A stretch of 64,000 bases of DNA from Anaspis maculata (lineage: Eukaryota > Arthropoda > Insecta > Coleoptera > Scraptiidae), in the NCBI GenBank assembly GCA_949128115.1, contig OX421961.1, positions 123,569,050-123,633,049 on the forward strand, read 5' to 3'. The notes beneath the pieces were generated by a model. That model was given only the letters and a program-made list of their open reading frames with translations, made no database searches and had not been told where the DNA came from. Positions within the stretch are counted from its first letter, which is position 1, and each line of letters starts with the position of its first letter. This document shows, one piece after another, positions 1-11,125 of this stretch. The translations under genes were made by a program, and so were the position numbers.

Positions 1-3000
1 GAAATGATAGGGAAAGGTGCAATAGAAACGTAGAATGTGCCTAAAATTGAAAAATTAAGAACTTTATTGAAGCCATTTCAAGAATATTTACGACGTTTCA
101 CCTACCTTTCTTCCACAGCTTGTTTGCTCGGCTCTGGAGAGTAGTACCTACCATTATTGTGTAGTACGTTATGGTTTATTGTCGGTTGCTTAAATACTAG
201 GGGCAGATCGTATGTTACCTTCTCCTGGATATGTGTACGGTCGCTGTGAACCGTTAAACTTGTGTTTTCAATAAGAATCTCCAAAAATTCTTGATCAATT
301 TTGAAAACAGAGCCGCTATAACTATTTTAAGCAGAATTTGCCAATCTACCCATATATTTTTGACGTGCGCAGATTATCTGAATCGCTTTTATTTAAATCT
401 AGGTAGGTATGTGGACTAATTACGAATTTTATGTCAAACTTTTGCTGCCATCGGACGTTTGAAACGGGCAGCGGGAGCAAATAAAACGAAAATTCGATCT
501 CCGTCCGGATTTTATACCATCAAAAGGGGTTCATGGCGCGCGCTCTAGCCTCGCAGCGGAAAATCGCTCGGTAAGGTGGATCAGATAGTTTTATATGAAA
601 TCCATAAAAGCTGCTACTTTAAATTAAAACAAGTAAAGATACTTACCTTGATACCCGAGATATGCTATCCACTGACAGACCTACCTACATTTAAAGGTTT
701 TACGACTGAAAATTTATCGGTCATAAACCAATTTTATTGGCTAAGTTTTATTATTTAAGTTCTTGTATTTTCATGTCAGCAATTGAAAGAGCCGTGTTTT
801 TCTTATTTTGTGATAAAATATTTTCTTTCTTGAGACCAGCGCGAAAATAATAGTTTTTCTGGCTAGATGAAGATATAAATGATGAATTTTATACCGTTAT
901 GCTCCTTTTTACGGGCCGAAATATTAAAACTTGCGCCATGTCCGGAGTTTAGCAAATGTTCCATAAAAGCGCCCATTTTTTTTTGCAATGTAATTGCATA
1001 ATATATTATTATGTATAACAGCTGGGAAGGTAGAAAGAAAACAGCATGCTTAGTAAACATAACTATGTATATTGAACTATACACTTAAAGAGATATCCAT
1101 GATGCTTAAGGGCTATATTTATAATGCATTTTTAAATTTATAATTTTAGGATAGTTAAAGTATTGATTAAATACATGTCATAAATAACCTGCTTTGCATT
1201 CATTCACGTATCATACAAAACTGAACCTAGTGTTCAAAACCTCAGATAAAAGTATTCCTTTGAAAATATCACCACAGAAAAACTTCTTGTGCTCTCCTAA
1301 TCCTACCTCACCAAAATCGGGTGTGTTTTATTCAATAAGATTGCGGCAAAATTTAAAGGACTTCGCCAAGTTTTCCCTTAATTTTAACAATAATTCGGAT
1401 AGTTCTAGTTTATGATTTAATATCACTAAGTTTTCGTACACAATCGAGTTTCACTCATCCACGTTTCTCGGTTTTCTGCCTGTTCACTTCGTCGTCTCAC
1501 TACTACTGACCGAACGTGTCACTTAACTTAAACTCAACTCTTGACTTGACGTCACAACTTAATCCTCAACTTGATTTTTAACTGTGCAAAGTACAGCGAT
1601 AGGTTGACCCTCGGGTTGACCAACCCTACATTTTCCGAAACATAACGTAGCAAAATTGTATTATTTTCTAAAACTGGTTAAATGAAGCTGTTCTATTTAT
1701 AAAAGCGATTGAACAAAATATTATTTCTAAATTGCCTGCTGCTAGCCGTAGGGTGGACAGAGCTTTTTTTTTGAATTTACTATAATCAAGCAACTTTTCG
1801 GCTAAAGTTCAGTTATATAAAATGAAAACTTCGTGGATAGTGCGTATGAAGCCACCTAACATAAAATCTGATATAATCACAAAAGATCACAATCGACAAT
1901 CTGTTTTTCAATTGAAATACCACTAGATATACTCCATAAATTAAGAGCTGTTTGAACTTAGATATTATTACTGACAGTAGTTGAGGTCCAATGTAGCCAC
2001 TAGAGTAAATGTTTCTCAGTGACGTTAGTTGACATTTTATCGTTTTGGTTCATCTGTCATGTCCACTAGTTATTCTCAAAAACTAAGAAAAAAAAATAGC
2101 GCCGAAAATAGATTTACCTGATGGCTTTTCTATAAGTTGAAACACCGGAAGGTTACAGCGTAATTCATGATGTTAGACTGGACAACTGCATGTGACTTTA
2201 TCTCATTATATCTCCCACTATAATCATTAATCTGTATTTAAAACCACTGATCAAGATGCTTCAAAGAAGCCAATCAAATGGCAATAAGTTGACACTTGTG
2301 AGGTCACTGATTAGTGTCAGATTGAGATTGAATACATCGATTGCCAAACAACGGCTTCGGTTGAGTACCCTAAAAAAACATGTACATCATTCGGAACATT
2401 GAACAGCGCCGTTGTTATTTCTTCTGGATCAGAACAATGCAATGAGAAAAACATTTTCTCAAAATATCGCAGGTTAAAACTAAATCACCCTATAGAGCAA
2501 AGTGAACCTGAGTGAATCGAGAAACGTGGTGATGATTGATTATAAAACTCAACGCATGCACAAAGTACAAAAAGTAGTAAGTCATTTGTATCACAAGGTC
2601 CTGAAAGAACCACATAATAATATACTTAAATTTAATAACATTCAATGACAATAATGCGGCATCTCGACGAAACATTTTTTTTAACATCTAGTTTATGTGA
2701 TGGATCAAAAAAGGTGTACCTGGCTCTAAAAAGTTATTTACATGGTTCTAATTACATGCAGGTACACAAGTATTTTGAAGGAATTCTTTTGGACGATATC
2801 GCTACACAACGTTTTTTTTTTTGAACAATAATAACAAACTTCGACGAAATTGCAAGAGTACTTTTTGCTGCCAATAACGGACTAGTTAACAACAAAAAAT
2901 CTCGTTTCCATAAGTACATCGATATCAAAAGAATATGTTTTTTTTTCGTTTGTAAATATTTGAAATGGCTCTCGTTTGAAGAGTTATTATTGCTACGAAT

Positions 3001-4100
3001 TACATGAAGATTATTGTTACTACGAGGACGAATATACAGCTTCAGAAGAGACGGATTGACTTCGAACGATTACATTATGATTATAACACTTAGATTTTGT
3101 GAAATTCGTAAAACTGTCCAATGCCCGACACTGATCAATGCTGGTTAATATCACATCTGAAATCTGCAACAGAAACAAGTATTAGAATTGTAGTAATGGT
3201 GTATAAAAATATGATTAATGTAACGGGGGATATAAGAAAAGTGATCATATTTTTTTTAATGACAAAGCCAGATGAATGCGCTGTAAAACAGCGCTTGACA
3301 CCTGATGGATCTGGTTTCATGATGGTTTCAGGCATCAGAGCTAATTCAAAAGACATGCATTTCCGTCACCTTGAGAACTTATTACCTCTGCGATGCGAAT
3401 AGGTTCCCGGGCTACTAATTAATAAAAACTCATTAAACTTTTATTATTGCAGCGTTGGCAATACTTAATTTGTATAATTGCCCACAAACTAAAAACTTTT
3501 ATGGCGCCATAAAGTGCTGCGGAATAAATAATATGTTCGTAACATAGGTACATAATACCTGATGTAGAGCTGTTTTCTTTTTTATTGCAAAATGGCGGTT
3601 ACATTTTGTCATTTATGCATATTTTCATTTATATCAGTTTTATTTACGGTCCTTTAATGGCTATTGTTAAAGTGAAAACGTGCTCGGTGGGGTATTGTTT
3701 GGCATTTTTTCTCCATCCTCTTCCTGTGGACAGTGCTGAAATTACAGGTGAGTTAACACACCAAACATGTTCGGCCGGGTTTATGGCCAAAGCGAGGTCT
3801 GACGATCCGACAGGGATAATAACAGGGTGGATGATGGTATCTGGTGGCTTGTACTGATTACGACACGAGATAATATGGCAGGCATGTTGGTGAAATATCG
3901 CCTGACCTCAACACAAAAACCTGTAACAAGTGTAGTCATTTCTACTTCTTACTCCGCCGTTTTGACACGACTGCAAGAAATACTGTCTCGGCTAGATGCT
4001 GGTCAAGTCTTATATACCCAGCATGAAAGCTTCTCCAATTTCAACCAAGGGTCTAAAATCTACATGTCCTGTAAACAAGAGATTATTTTGATCGAAATTA
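1..4100. other. Low-copy DNA without a recognisable gene
   Basis: No open frame here resembles a protein family I know, and the frames present are short and uneven. I see no terminal inverted repeats, tandem arrays or polymerase fragments, so this is the least repeat-like part of the left half. A GC-richer patch lies at about 455-575. It may be intergenic or intronic; the sequence alone does not decide. Confidence 0.5.
533..570 (+). other. Possible short first coding exon, weak
   Basis: Inside a GC-richer patch an ATG at 533 opens 12 codons (reading MARALASQRKIA) and runs straight into GTAAGG at 571, a good match to a splice donor. Basic and hydrophobic residues would suit the start of a leader peptide. 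No partner exon was found and I recognise no homology, so this could easily be chance. Confidence 0.13.
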
Positions 4101-4212
4101 GTACTGGCAACCGATTCGGTTTTCAAAGCCTGGCTCCAAAAACCGGCTCCAAAAACCGCGGTTTCAATGACAGTTGGAAACCGGCTTTCCGAGCCGGCTT
4201 TTGGAGTCGGTA
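4101..4212. repeat. Left ACCGGC-rich border of the satellite block
   Basis: This border carries several ACCGGCT/AGCCGGT words. It begins with TACTGGCAACCGATTCGG and then a GGCTCCAAAA motif. The same order of motifs recurs at 9711-9760 at the other end of the GTCGAA array and in the same orientation. The two borders therefore look like direct copies framing the array. Confidence 0.7.
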
Positions 4213-7105
4213 TTTCCAAGTCGAAATTTAAAGATAAAAGTCGGATCTTTTTGCGTTTGAAAACGAAGTTTGAATGTTAAAGTCAAAATTTCATGGTTTA
4301 AATTAGAATGTCGAGATAAATGTCGAAGCTTGTCTCGTTCAAATCAAAGTCGCAGTTCAAGTGCTTGAAATCTGTATTTTGTGTTTGAAGCTGAAGTTTT
4401 CCGTGTTTAAAGTCGGAATTTCGAGATAAAAGTCGAAGATTTGCGCAGTTGAATTCGACATTTTGAAAAAAGTTATTGTGTTGAAGATTGTGAAAAAAAT
4501 TTGCAGCTCAAGCAAGAATGTAGAGATTAAAATTTTTCTAGTTCAAAATGTTCCTATGTTTATTCCCATGTTTCTAATGCTCGAAGTCGACATTTCTTGA
4601 TTGACGTAATATGTCTAAAAAAAGTCAAAGTTTTCTTGAGTAAAGTTTCAGTTTTCTGTGTTTAAAGTCTGATATTTACATTTCAAGTCACAATTTCGAG
4701 ATAAAAGTCTCGTTGAAGTCGAAATCTCGAGATAAAAGCCGGAGCTTTTTGTGTTTGAAGTCTAAATTATTTTGATCAAAGGTCGAAATTTTTGTGTTAA
4801 AGTCGAAATTTCATGATTCAAATTAGAATGTCGAGATGAAAGTCGAAGCTTTTCTTGTTCAAAGTCGCAGTTTTCGTGCTTGAAGTCTGAATTTCGTGTT
4901 TGAAGCTAAATTTCTCAATGTTAAAAGTCGAAGTTTCGAGATAAATGTCGAGGCTTTGTGCGTCTGGAGTCGACATTTGAAAAAAAGTCAAAGTTTTTGT
5001 GTTCAGTCGAAATTTCGTGATTAAGTGGAATATCGAGATTGAAGCCGAAGGTTTCTTTTTTATTCAAAGTTGCAGTTTTTCTGTGTTACAAGTCTGAATT
5101 TTACATTTCAAGTCACAATAGTTCAAGTTAAAAGTCTTGTTAAAACTCAAAATTTTGTGATAGAAATTAAAATATCGAGATGAAAGTCGAATTTATTGCA
5201 TTCAGAGCCAAAAGTTTAAGATAGAAGTCGTATCTTTTCGCGTTTGAAATTGGAATTCTGGAATAAAAGTAAAATTTGTCGTGTTGAAGTCAAAATTTCG
5301 TGGTTGAAGTCAAGATGTCGAGATAAAAATCGAAGCTTTTTTTGTTTAATGTCGTAGCGTCACCGTTTGAAGTCTGAATCTCGTGTTTGAAGTCGAAATT
5401 TCGAGATAAAAGTCGAAGTTTTTTTTGTTCAAGTGACGAAACTTTGAGATAGATATTGAATCGACATTTCGTAGTTGAAGTGGAATATCCAAATAAAAGT
5501 CGAAGTTTTTCTCGTTTGATGTCGCAGTCTTCCATGTTTAAAGTCTGAATTTCATTTTTTTTTGGAGTCTAAATTTCGAGATAATCGACTTTTTCGAGTT
5601 CAATCAAAATTTTTGCGTTCAAGTCGAAATTTCGTGAATCAAGCCGGAAGTCAAGGTTCAAGATGAAAGTCGAAGCTTTTCCTGGATAAAGTCGCCGTTT
5701 AAAGTCTGAATCTCGTGTTTGAAGCCGAAATTTTGAGATGAAAGTCGAAGTTTTTGTGTTTAAAAGTCGAAACTTCGGGATAATTTTTGAACATTTTTTG
5801 TCTATAATCGCAGTTTTTCGTGTTTGAAGTCGATTTTTCGCAGTTGAAGTGGAATATCGAAACAAAAGTCGAAGTTTTCCTCGTTCGAAGTCGCAGTCGT
5901 TCATGTTTGACATATACTTACTTGTTCAATAACTAACCATGTTTGAAATCTGAATTTCTTTGTTTGGAAGTCGAAGTTATTCGTGTTGAAAGTCGAAACT
6001 TCGAGATAATCGACTTTTATTTACGTATTTGGAGACGAATTTTTTGTGTTTAAAGTCGCAGTTTTTCGTGTATGAAGTCGATATGTCGATATGAAAGTCG
6101 AAGTTATCCATGTTTGACGTCGAAATGTGGTTTTTGAAGTCAAAATGTCGAGATAAAAATCGAAGCTTTTCTTGTTTGAAGCTAAAATTTCAGGATGAAG
6201 GCCAGATATTTTTACGTTCGGAGTCGGAATTTGTGAATAAAAGTCGAAATTTTTTAGTTAAAATCAAAATTCCATGGTCTCAGTCGAGATGAACGTCAAA
6301 AGCCTTTCTTGTTCAAAGTCGCAGTTTTCGTGCTTGAACTCTGAATTTCGTGTTTGAAGCCGAAGTCTTCAATGTTATTATGTTGTAAAGTCGAAATGTT
6401 ATTCTTGAAGTCGAAATGTCGAGCTGCAAATCGGAGCTTTTCTTGTTTAAAGTCGCGATTTGTCGAGTTTGAAGTCGAAATTTCGTGCTTGAAGTGGAAT
6501 ATCGAGATTAAAATCGAAGGTGTTTTTTATTCATAGTTGCAGTTTTTCGTGTTACAAGTCTGAATTTTACATTTCAAGACACAATTTCGAGATAGAAGTC
6601 TTGTTTAGTCAAAATTTTGAGATAAAAGTTAAAATTCTTGTATTCAGAGTCAAAATTTTGAAACACAAGTCGTATGAAATTGGAATTCTGAAATAAAAGT
6701 CAAATTTGTCGAGTTGAAGTTGAAGTTTCCATGTTGAAGTCAAAATTTCGTGGTTGAAGTCAGGATACCAAGAAAAAAATCGAAGCTCTTCTTGTACAAA
6801 GTGGCAGTTTTTGGGTTTCATATCTAAATTTCGTGTATGAAGTCAACAAGTCGATATGAAAGTCAAAGTTTTCCGTGTCAAAGTGGAAATTTTGTGATTG
6901 AAGTCGAAATGTCGAAATAAAAATCGAAGCTTCTCTTGTTTAAAGTCGTAGCATTTCGTGTTTGAAGCCTGACCTAGGTTTCATAAAAAGAAAGTTTGTC
7001 GTGTTGAGTCGAAATCTCTTGATAAAAGTCAAAGGTTTTTGCGTTTAAAGTCGAAATTGATAGAATCAAAATTTTTGTGTTTGGGTCGCAATTCGTGGTT
7101 TAATG

Positions 7106-7200
7106 ATGCGATTCTCTAAAAAATTCCATTCCATAAACGCTCTGTTATGCTGTTATTATCTAGGCAACAGCCAACGGCCGACCGGATTTTTTACATTTCC
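7106..7200. repeat. Unique-sequence island in the satellite, copy 1
   Basis: This is a non-GTCGAA island of about 90 bases. It includes CCATAAACGCTCTGTTATG and AGGCAACAGCCAACGGCCGA. It recurs almost unchanged 1170 bases downstream at 8276-8370, so it marks one higher-order unit. A partial reverse-complement match (CATAACAGAGCGTTTATGGA) occurs at about 49536, so the island is itself part of a dispersed repeat. Confidence 0.75.
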
Positions 7201-8275
7201 AGTCAACGTTTGAAGTGTGAATCTCGTGTTTGAAGTCGAAATATCGATATCGATAGATATCGAATCGATATTTCGTAGTTGAAATGGAATACCTAAATAA
7301 AAGTCAAAGTTTTTCTCGTTTGAAGTCGCAGTCTTTCATGTTTGAAGTCTGAATTTCGCTTTTTTTGGGAGTCCAAATTTCGAGATAATCGACTTCTATT
7401 TATGAACGTATTTGAAGACGAAGTTTTTTTTGGGTTCAAAGTAGCAGTTTTCCGTGTTTGAAGTCGACATGTCGATATATGAAAGTCGATGTTTTCCATG
7501 TTTTTGAGTTAGAAGTTGAAGTTTTCCGTGTTAAAAGTCGAAATTTCGAGATCAAAGTCGAAGCTTTGTTCGTTTGAAGTCGACAATCGACATTTTCAAA
7601 TAAAGTCGAAGTTTTTCGAGTTTGAAGTAAAAATTTCTTGGTTGGACTGGAATACCGAGATTAAAGTCGAATGGTTTTTTTCAAAGTTGCAGTTTTTGTG
7701 TTACAAGTTTGAATTTTACATTTCAAGAAACAATTTCAAGATAAAAGTCTTGTGAAAAGTCAAAATTTTGAGATAGAAGTAGAAATTATTGTATTCAGAG
7801 TCGAAATTTTAGGATAAAAGTCGTATCTTTTTGCGATTGAAATTGGAATTCTGAAATAAAAGGCAAATTTGTCGTGTTGAAAACGAAATTTCCGTGTTGG
7901 AGTCGAAATTTTGTGGTTGAAGTCAAGATGTCGAGATAAAAATCGAACCTCTTCTTGTTCAGAGTCGCAGTTTTTATGTTTCATGTCTGAATTTTGTGTT
8001 TGAAGTCGACAAGTCGATATGTAAGTCGAAGTTTTCCGTGTTCAAAGTGGAAATTTTGTGGTTGAAGGTTGAAGTCAAAATGTCGAGATAAAAATCGAAG
8101 TTTTCTTCTTTAAGGTCGTAGCGTTTCATGTTCAAAGCTTGACCTTGGTTAATTGAAAGGAAAGTTTGTCGTGTTGAGTCGAAATTTCGAGATAACAGTC
8201 AAAGGTTTTTGCGTTTGAAGTCGAAATTGATAAAATAAAAAATTTTGTGTTTGGGTCGAAATTTCGTGGTTTAAT

Positions 8276-8370
8276 GGTGCGATTCTCTGAAAAATTCCAT
8301 TCCATAAACGCTCTGTTATGCTGTTATTACCTAGGCAACAGCCAATGGCCGACCGGATTTTTCACATTTA
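8276..8370. repeat. Unique-sequence island in the satellite, copy 2
   Basis: Second copy of the island at 7106-7200, with only a few base differences (for example CTCTGAAAAA for CTCTAAAAAA). Its sequence on both sides also matches the first copy. This shows that the array grew here by duplicating a block of about 1.17 kb, not only by slippage of short units. Confidence 0.75.
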
Positions 8371-9710
8371 CAGTCACCGTTTGAAGTCTGAATCTCGTGT
8401 TTGAAGTCTAAATTTCAAGATAAAAGTCGAAGTTTTTTGTGTTCAAAAGTCGAAACTTCGAGATAGATATCGAATCGATATTTCGTAGTTGAAGTGGAAT
8501 ACCTAGATTTAAGTCAAATTTTTTCTCGTTTGAAGTCGCAGTCTCTCATGTTTGAAGTCTGAATTTCGTTTTTTTTTTGGAAGTCGAAAGTTAGAGATAA
8601 TCGACTTCTATTAATAAACGTATTTGAAGACGAAGTTTTTGGGGGTCAAAGTAGCAGTTTTCCGTATTTGAAGTCGACATGTCGATATATGAAAGTCGAT
8701 GTTTTCCATGTTTTTGAGTTAAAAGTTGAAGTTTTCCGTGTTAAAAGTCGAAATTTCGAGATGAAAGTCGGAACTTTGTGCGTCTGAAGTTGACAAATCG
8801 ACATTTTCAAATAAAGGAAGTTAACCTTGTTTAAACTCGGAATGTTTTGTTGAAGTCAAAATGTCAAGATCAAAATCGAAAGTTCTCTTGTTTAAGTCGC
8901 CGTTTTTCGAGTTCGAAGTCAAAATTTCGTGGTTGGAGTGGAATATCGAGATTAAAGTCGGAGGTTTTTTTTATTTCAAGTTGCAGTTTTCAGTGTTACA
9001 AGTCTGAATTTTACCTTTTAAGTAACAATTCTGAGACAAAAGTCGAAATTGTATTCGGAGTCAAAATTTTAAGTTAAAAAACGTAACTTTTTGCGTTTAA
9101 AATTGAAATTCTGGAACAAAAGTCAAATTTATCGGGTTGAAGTCGAAATTTCGTAATTGAAGTCGGGATGTCGAGATAAAAATCGAAGCTCTTCTTGTTC
9201 GAAGTCGCAGTTTCCATGTTTTATGTCTGAATTTTGTGTTTGAAGTCGATATGAAAGTCGAAGTTTCCCGTGTTCACAGTGGATATTTCGTGGTTAAAGA
9301 GAAAATGTCGAGATACAAATCAAAGTCGTAGCGTTTCGTGTTTGAAGTCTGAATTTCGTTTTTTCAAGGGAAAGTTTTTCGCTTTGAGTCGAAATTGAGA
9401 CATAAAAGTCAAAGCTTTTTGAGCTTGAAAATTTTTGTGTTTAAATCGAAATTTCGTGGTCTAAGTCGGAAGTCGAGATGAAAATCGAAGCTTTTTCTGA
9501 TCAAAGTCGCCGTGTGCGGTCTGAATCTTGTGTTTGAAGTCAAAATTTCGAGACAAAAAATGTCGAGGTTTTTTGTGTTCAAAATTCGGAACTTCAAAGT
9601 AGTTTTCATGTTGTCTATAATCGCAGTTTTTTGTGTTTGAAGTCGATATTTCTATGTAAAGGTCGAAGTTTTCTCTTTTGTAGTCGAAGTTTTTGTGTTC
9701 AAAGTAGTAC

Positions 9711-9960
9711 ATACTGGCAATCGAATCGGTTTTAGAAGTCCGGCTCCAAAACCGGCTTCGGAATCCGAAAACCGCTGGATAGCTGAAAACCGGCTTCCAG
9801 AATCGGCTTATTCCATTGCCGGTTTTCGAAGCCGGTTTTCAAAGTCGGTTTCCGAAGCTGGTTTTTAATATGTACCGGTTTTCGTAGCCGATTTTCAATA
9901 TCGTTTTTACCGGAAGCGGTATCTAGTCGACAAAACCGATACACCGGTTTCCATTCTTCC
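9711..9960. repeat. Right GCCGGTTTT-rich border of the satellite block
   Basis: This opens with TACTGGCAATCGAATCGG and GGCTCCAAAACCGGC, matching the left border, then runs into about 200 bases of imperfect GCCGGTTTTC/GAAGCCGGTTTT repeats with partial dyad symmetry. It marks the end of the GTCGAA array; ordinary sequence resumes after about 9960. Confidence 0.7.
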
Positions 9961-10303
9961 CGGTTTTTGCCAGAACCAATCGAAATACAACTGATTTAAC
10001 GGACGTCACTATCATCACGGAGATGAAAGAGTATTACAAAATTTGTACAAAGAACAAACGGCAGTAATCGATTTGGGATAGCAATGTAGAGAAGTAGATA
10101 CTAGATATTAGGAAAAACTCGCGAATTTCTGATATTTGGGCACTTGGACAGTCAAATAATCACTCGGATGGTAGGAGTAGGAGGGACATCAAGCAAAGAA
10201 TAGCACAAAGCCGATTCGCTTCTAACAAAAAAGAAACCACTCGTATGTTCAGGAACGATAAATTTAAGTATAAGTATTCCTGTTCTCGTCCATCAGATCT
10301 ATT

Positions 10304-10632
10304 AGTTTGAAGGTGGTTGTTTTCTTGGTTTTTTTTGGACTTCGTTGAAAAAAAAACTATTTTTTCAAAATGCCGACGTTTCGTCTTTAATTCAGACTTT
10401 TTTAAAACTATAAAAACAATGTAAATCTAAGTAACAATTACATATTTTCAGGATGGTAAGCTCCACACTTTTATTTAAATCAATTGTTATTAATTGGTGA
10501 TTGTTACTTAGATTTACATTGTTTTTATAGCCTCAAAAAAGTCTGGATTAAAGACGAAACGTCGGCATTTTAAAAAAATAGATTCTTTTGAACGAAGTCC
10601 AAAAAAAACCAAGAGAACAATCACCTTCAAAC
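10304..10632. repeat. Inverted repeat splitting the LINE
   Basis: Arms 10304-10437 and 10501-10632 are reverse complements with a spacer of about 63 bases. Each arm holds a GACGAAACGTCGGCATTTT phrase near its centre, which resembles the end of PLE-type terminal repeats carrying a hammerhead core, but the CTGANGA part is altered in both arms. The pair sits between two homologous LINE blocks and so looks like an insertion. Confidence 0.7.
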
Positions 10633-10793
10633 TGGTGAATTCAAGCAGTTCAAAAAGACTTTGGTATATGTATGGAGCACGACGTTGTACGGATTTGAAA
10701 CATGGACGGTGCGAGAGGCAGATGAGCAAAAATTGGAGGCGTTTGAAATGTGGTGCCACAGGCGCATGATGAAAATACCATGGATAGATAGGA

Positions 10794-10848
10794 TCAGGTC
10801 AGGTCAGGACAGGTCAGGTCAGGACAGGTCAGGTCAGGACAGGTCAGG
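10794..10848. repeat. 15-bp tandem repeat in the LINE
   Basis: The unit GGTCAGGTCAGGACA, itself built from AGGTC words, is present about three times plus partial copies. It interrupts the LINE frame right after the FEMWCHRRMMK block and reads as a run of SGQDR residues. Slippage is the likely origin. Confidence 0.85.
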
Positions 10849-11125
10849 CAATAGGGAAGTACTAAAAAATAGGGGAAGAGAGGGAAATATGGAAAATAGT
10901 AAAGAAAAGAAGAAACAGGATGGTAGGACATTTACCGATAGAGGACTAGTGTCTTGAAGCGAAGCTGGAGCCGATATACTCGAGGCGGGAGGTAGGAAGA
11001 AGGAGACGCAGAGGTAGAACCAATTTGGATTACTGTTCCCAGATAGTTAGGGATGTAGGATATTCGACCCTTAGAAAAACACGCAGGTTGGCACAGGATA
11101 GGAAGGGTGGAGGTACGCATCCAAC

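Larger units (their letters stand above)
4213..9700. repeat. Degenerate GTCGAA-rich satellite array, about 5.5 kb
   Basis: The whole stretch is built from variants of AAGTCGAAATTTCG, GAGATAAAAGTCGAAG and TTTTTCGTGTTTGAAG, repeated on a short, irregular period of tens of bases. Over this lies a higher-order pattern: the phrase GTTACAAGTCTGAATTTTAC, with small changes, starts at about 5085, 6551, 7700 and 8994, giving periods of roughly 1466, 1149 and 1294 bases. Open frames on both strands translate to low-complexity repeats rich in F, D, K, S and T. They change frame often, so I read no coding function here. Divergence between units points to an old array. Confidence 0.85.
10130..11125 (+). 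pseudogene. LINE (non-LTR retrotransposon) 3' end, broken reverse transcriptase
   Basis: Plus-strand translation gives the region after the palm domain of a LINE endonuclease-reverse transcriptase. DGRSRRDIKQRIAQSRF lies at about 10170-10225. After an interruption come VYVWSTTLYGFETW at about 10660 and EAFEMWCHRRMMKIPWIDR at about 10735-10790. A 15-bp tandem repeat then interrupts the frame, and frameshifted downstream pieces still read like the usual C-terminal tail. The first two blocks are separated by an inverted repeat at 10304-10632. The catalytic palm, the endonuclease and the whole 5' end are absent, so the copy is dead. Family assignment within the LINEs is not certain. Confidence 0.8.

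Noticed and set aside
4213..9712. Many open frames on both strands with repeated F/D/K/S/T-rich peptides
   Set aside because: They follow the satellite repeat in every frame, break often, and show no domain; they are by-products of the repeat.
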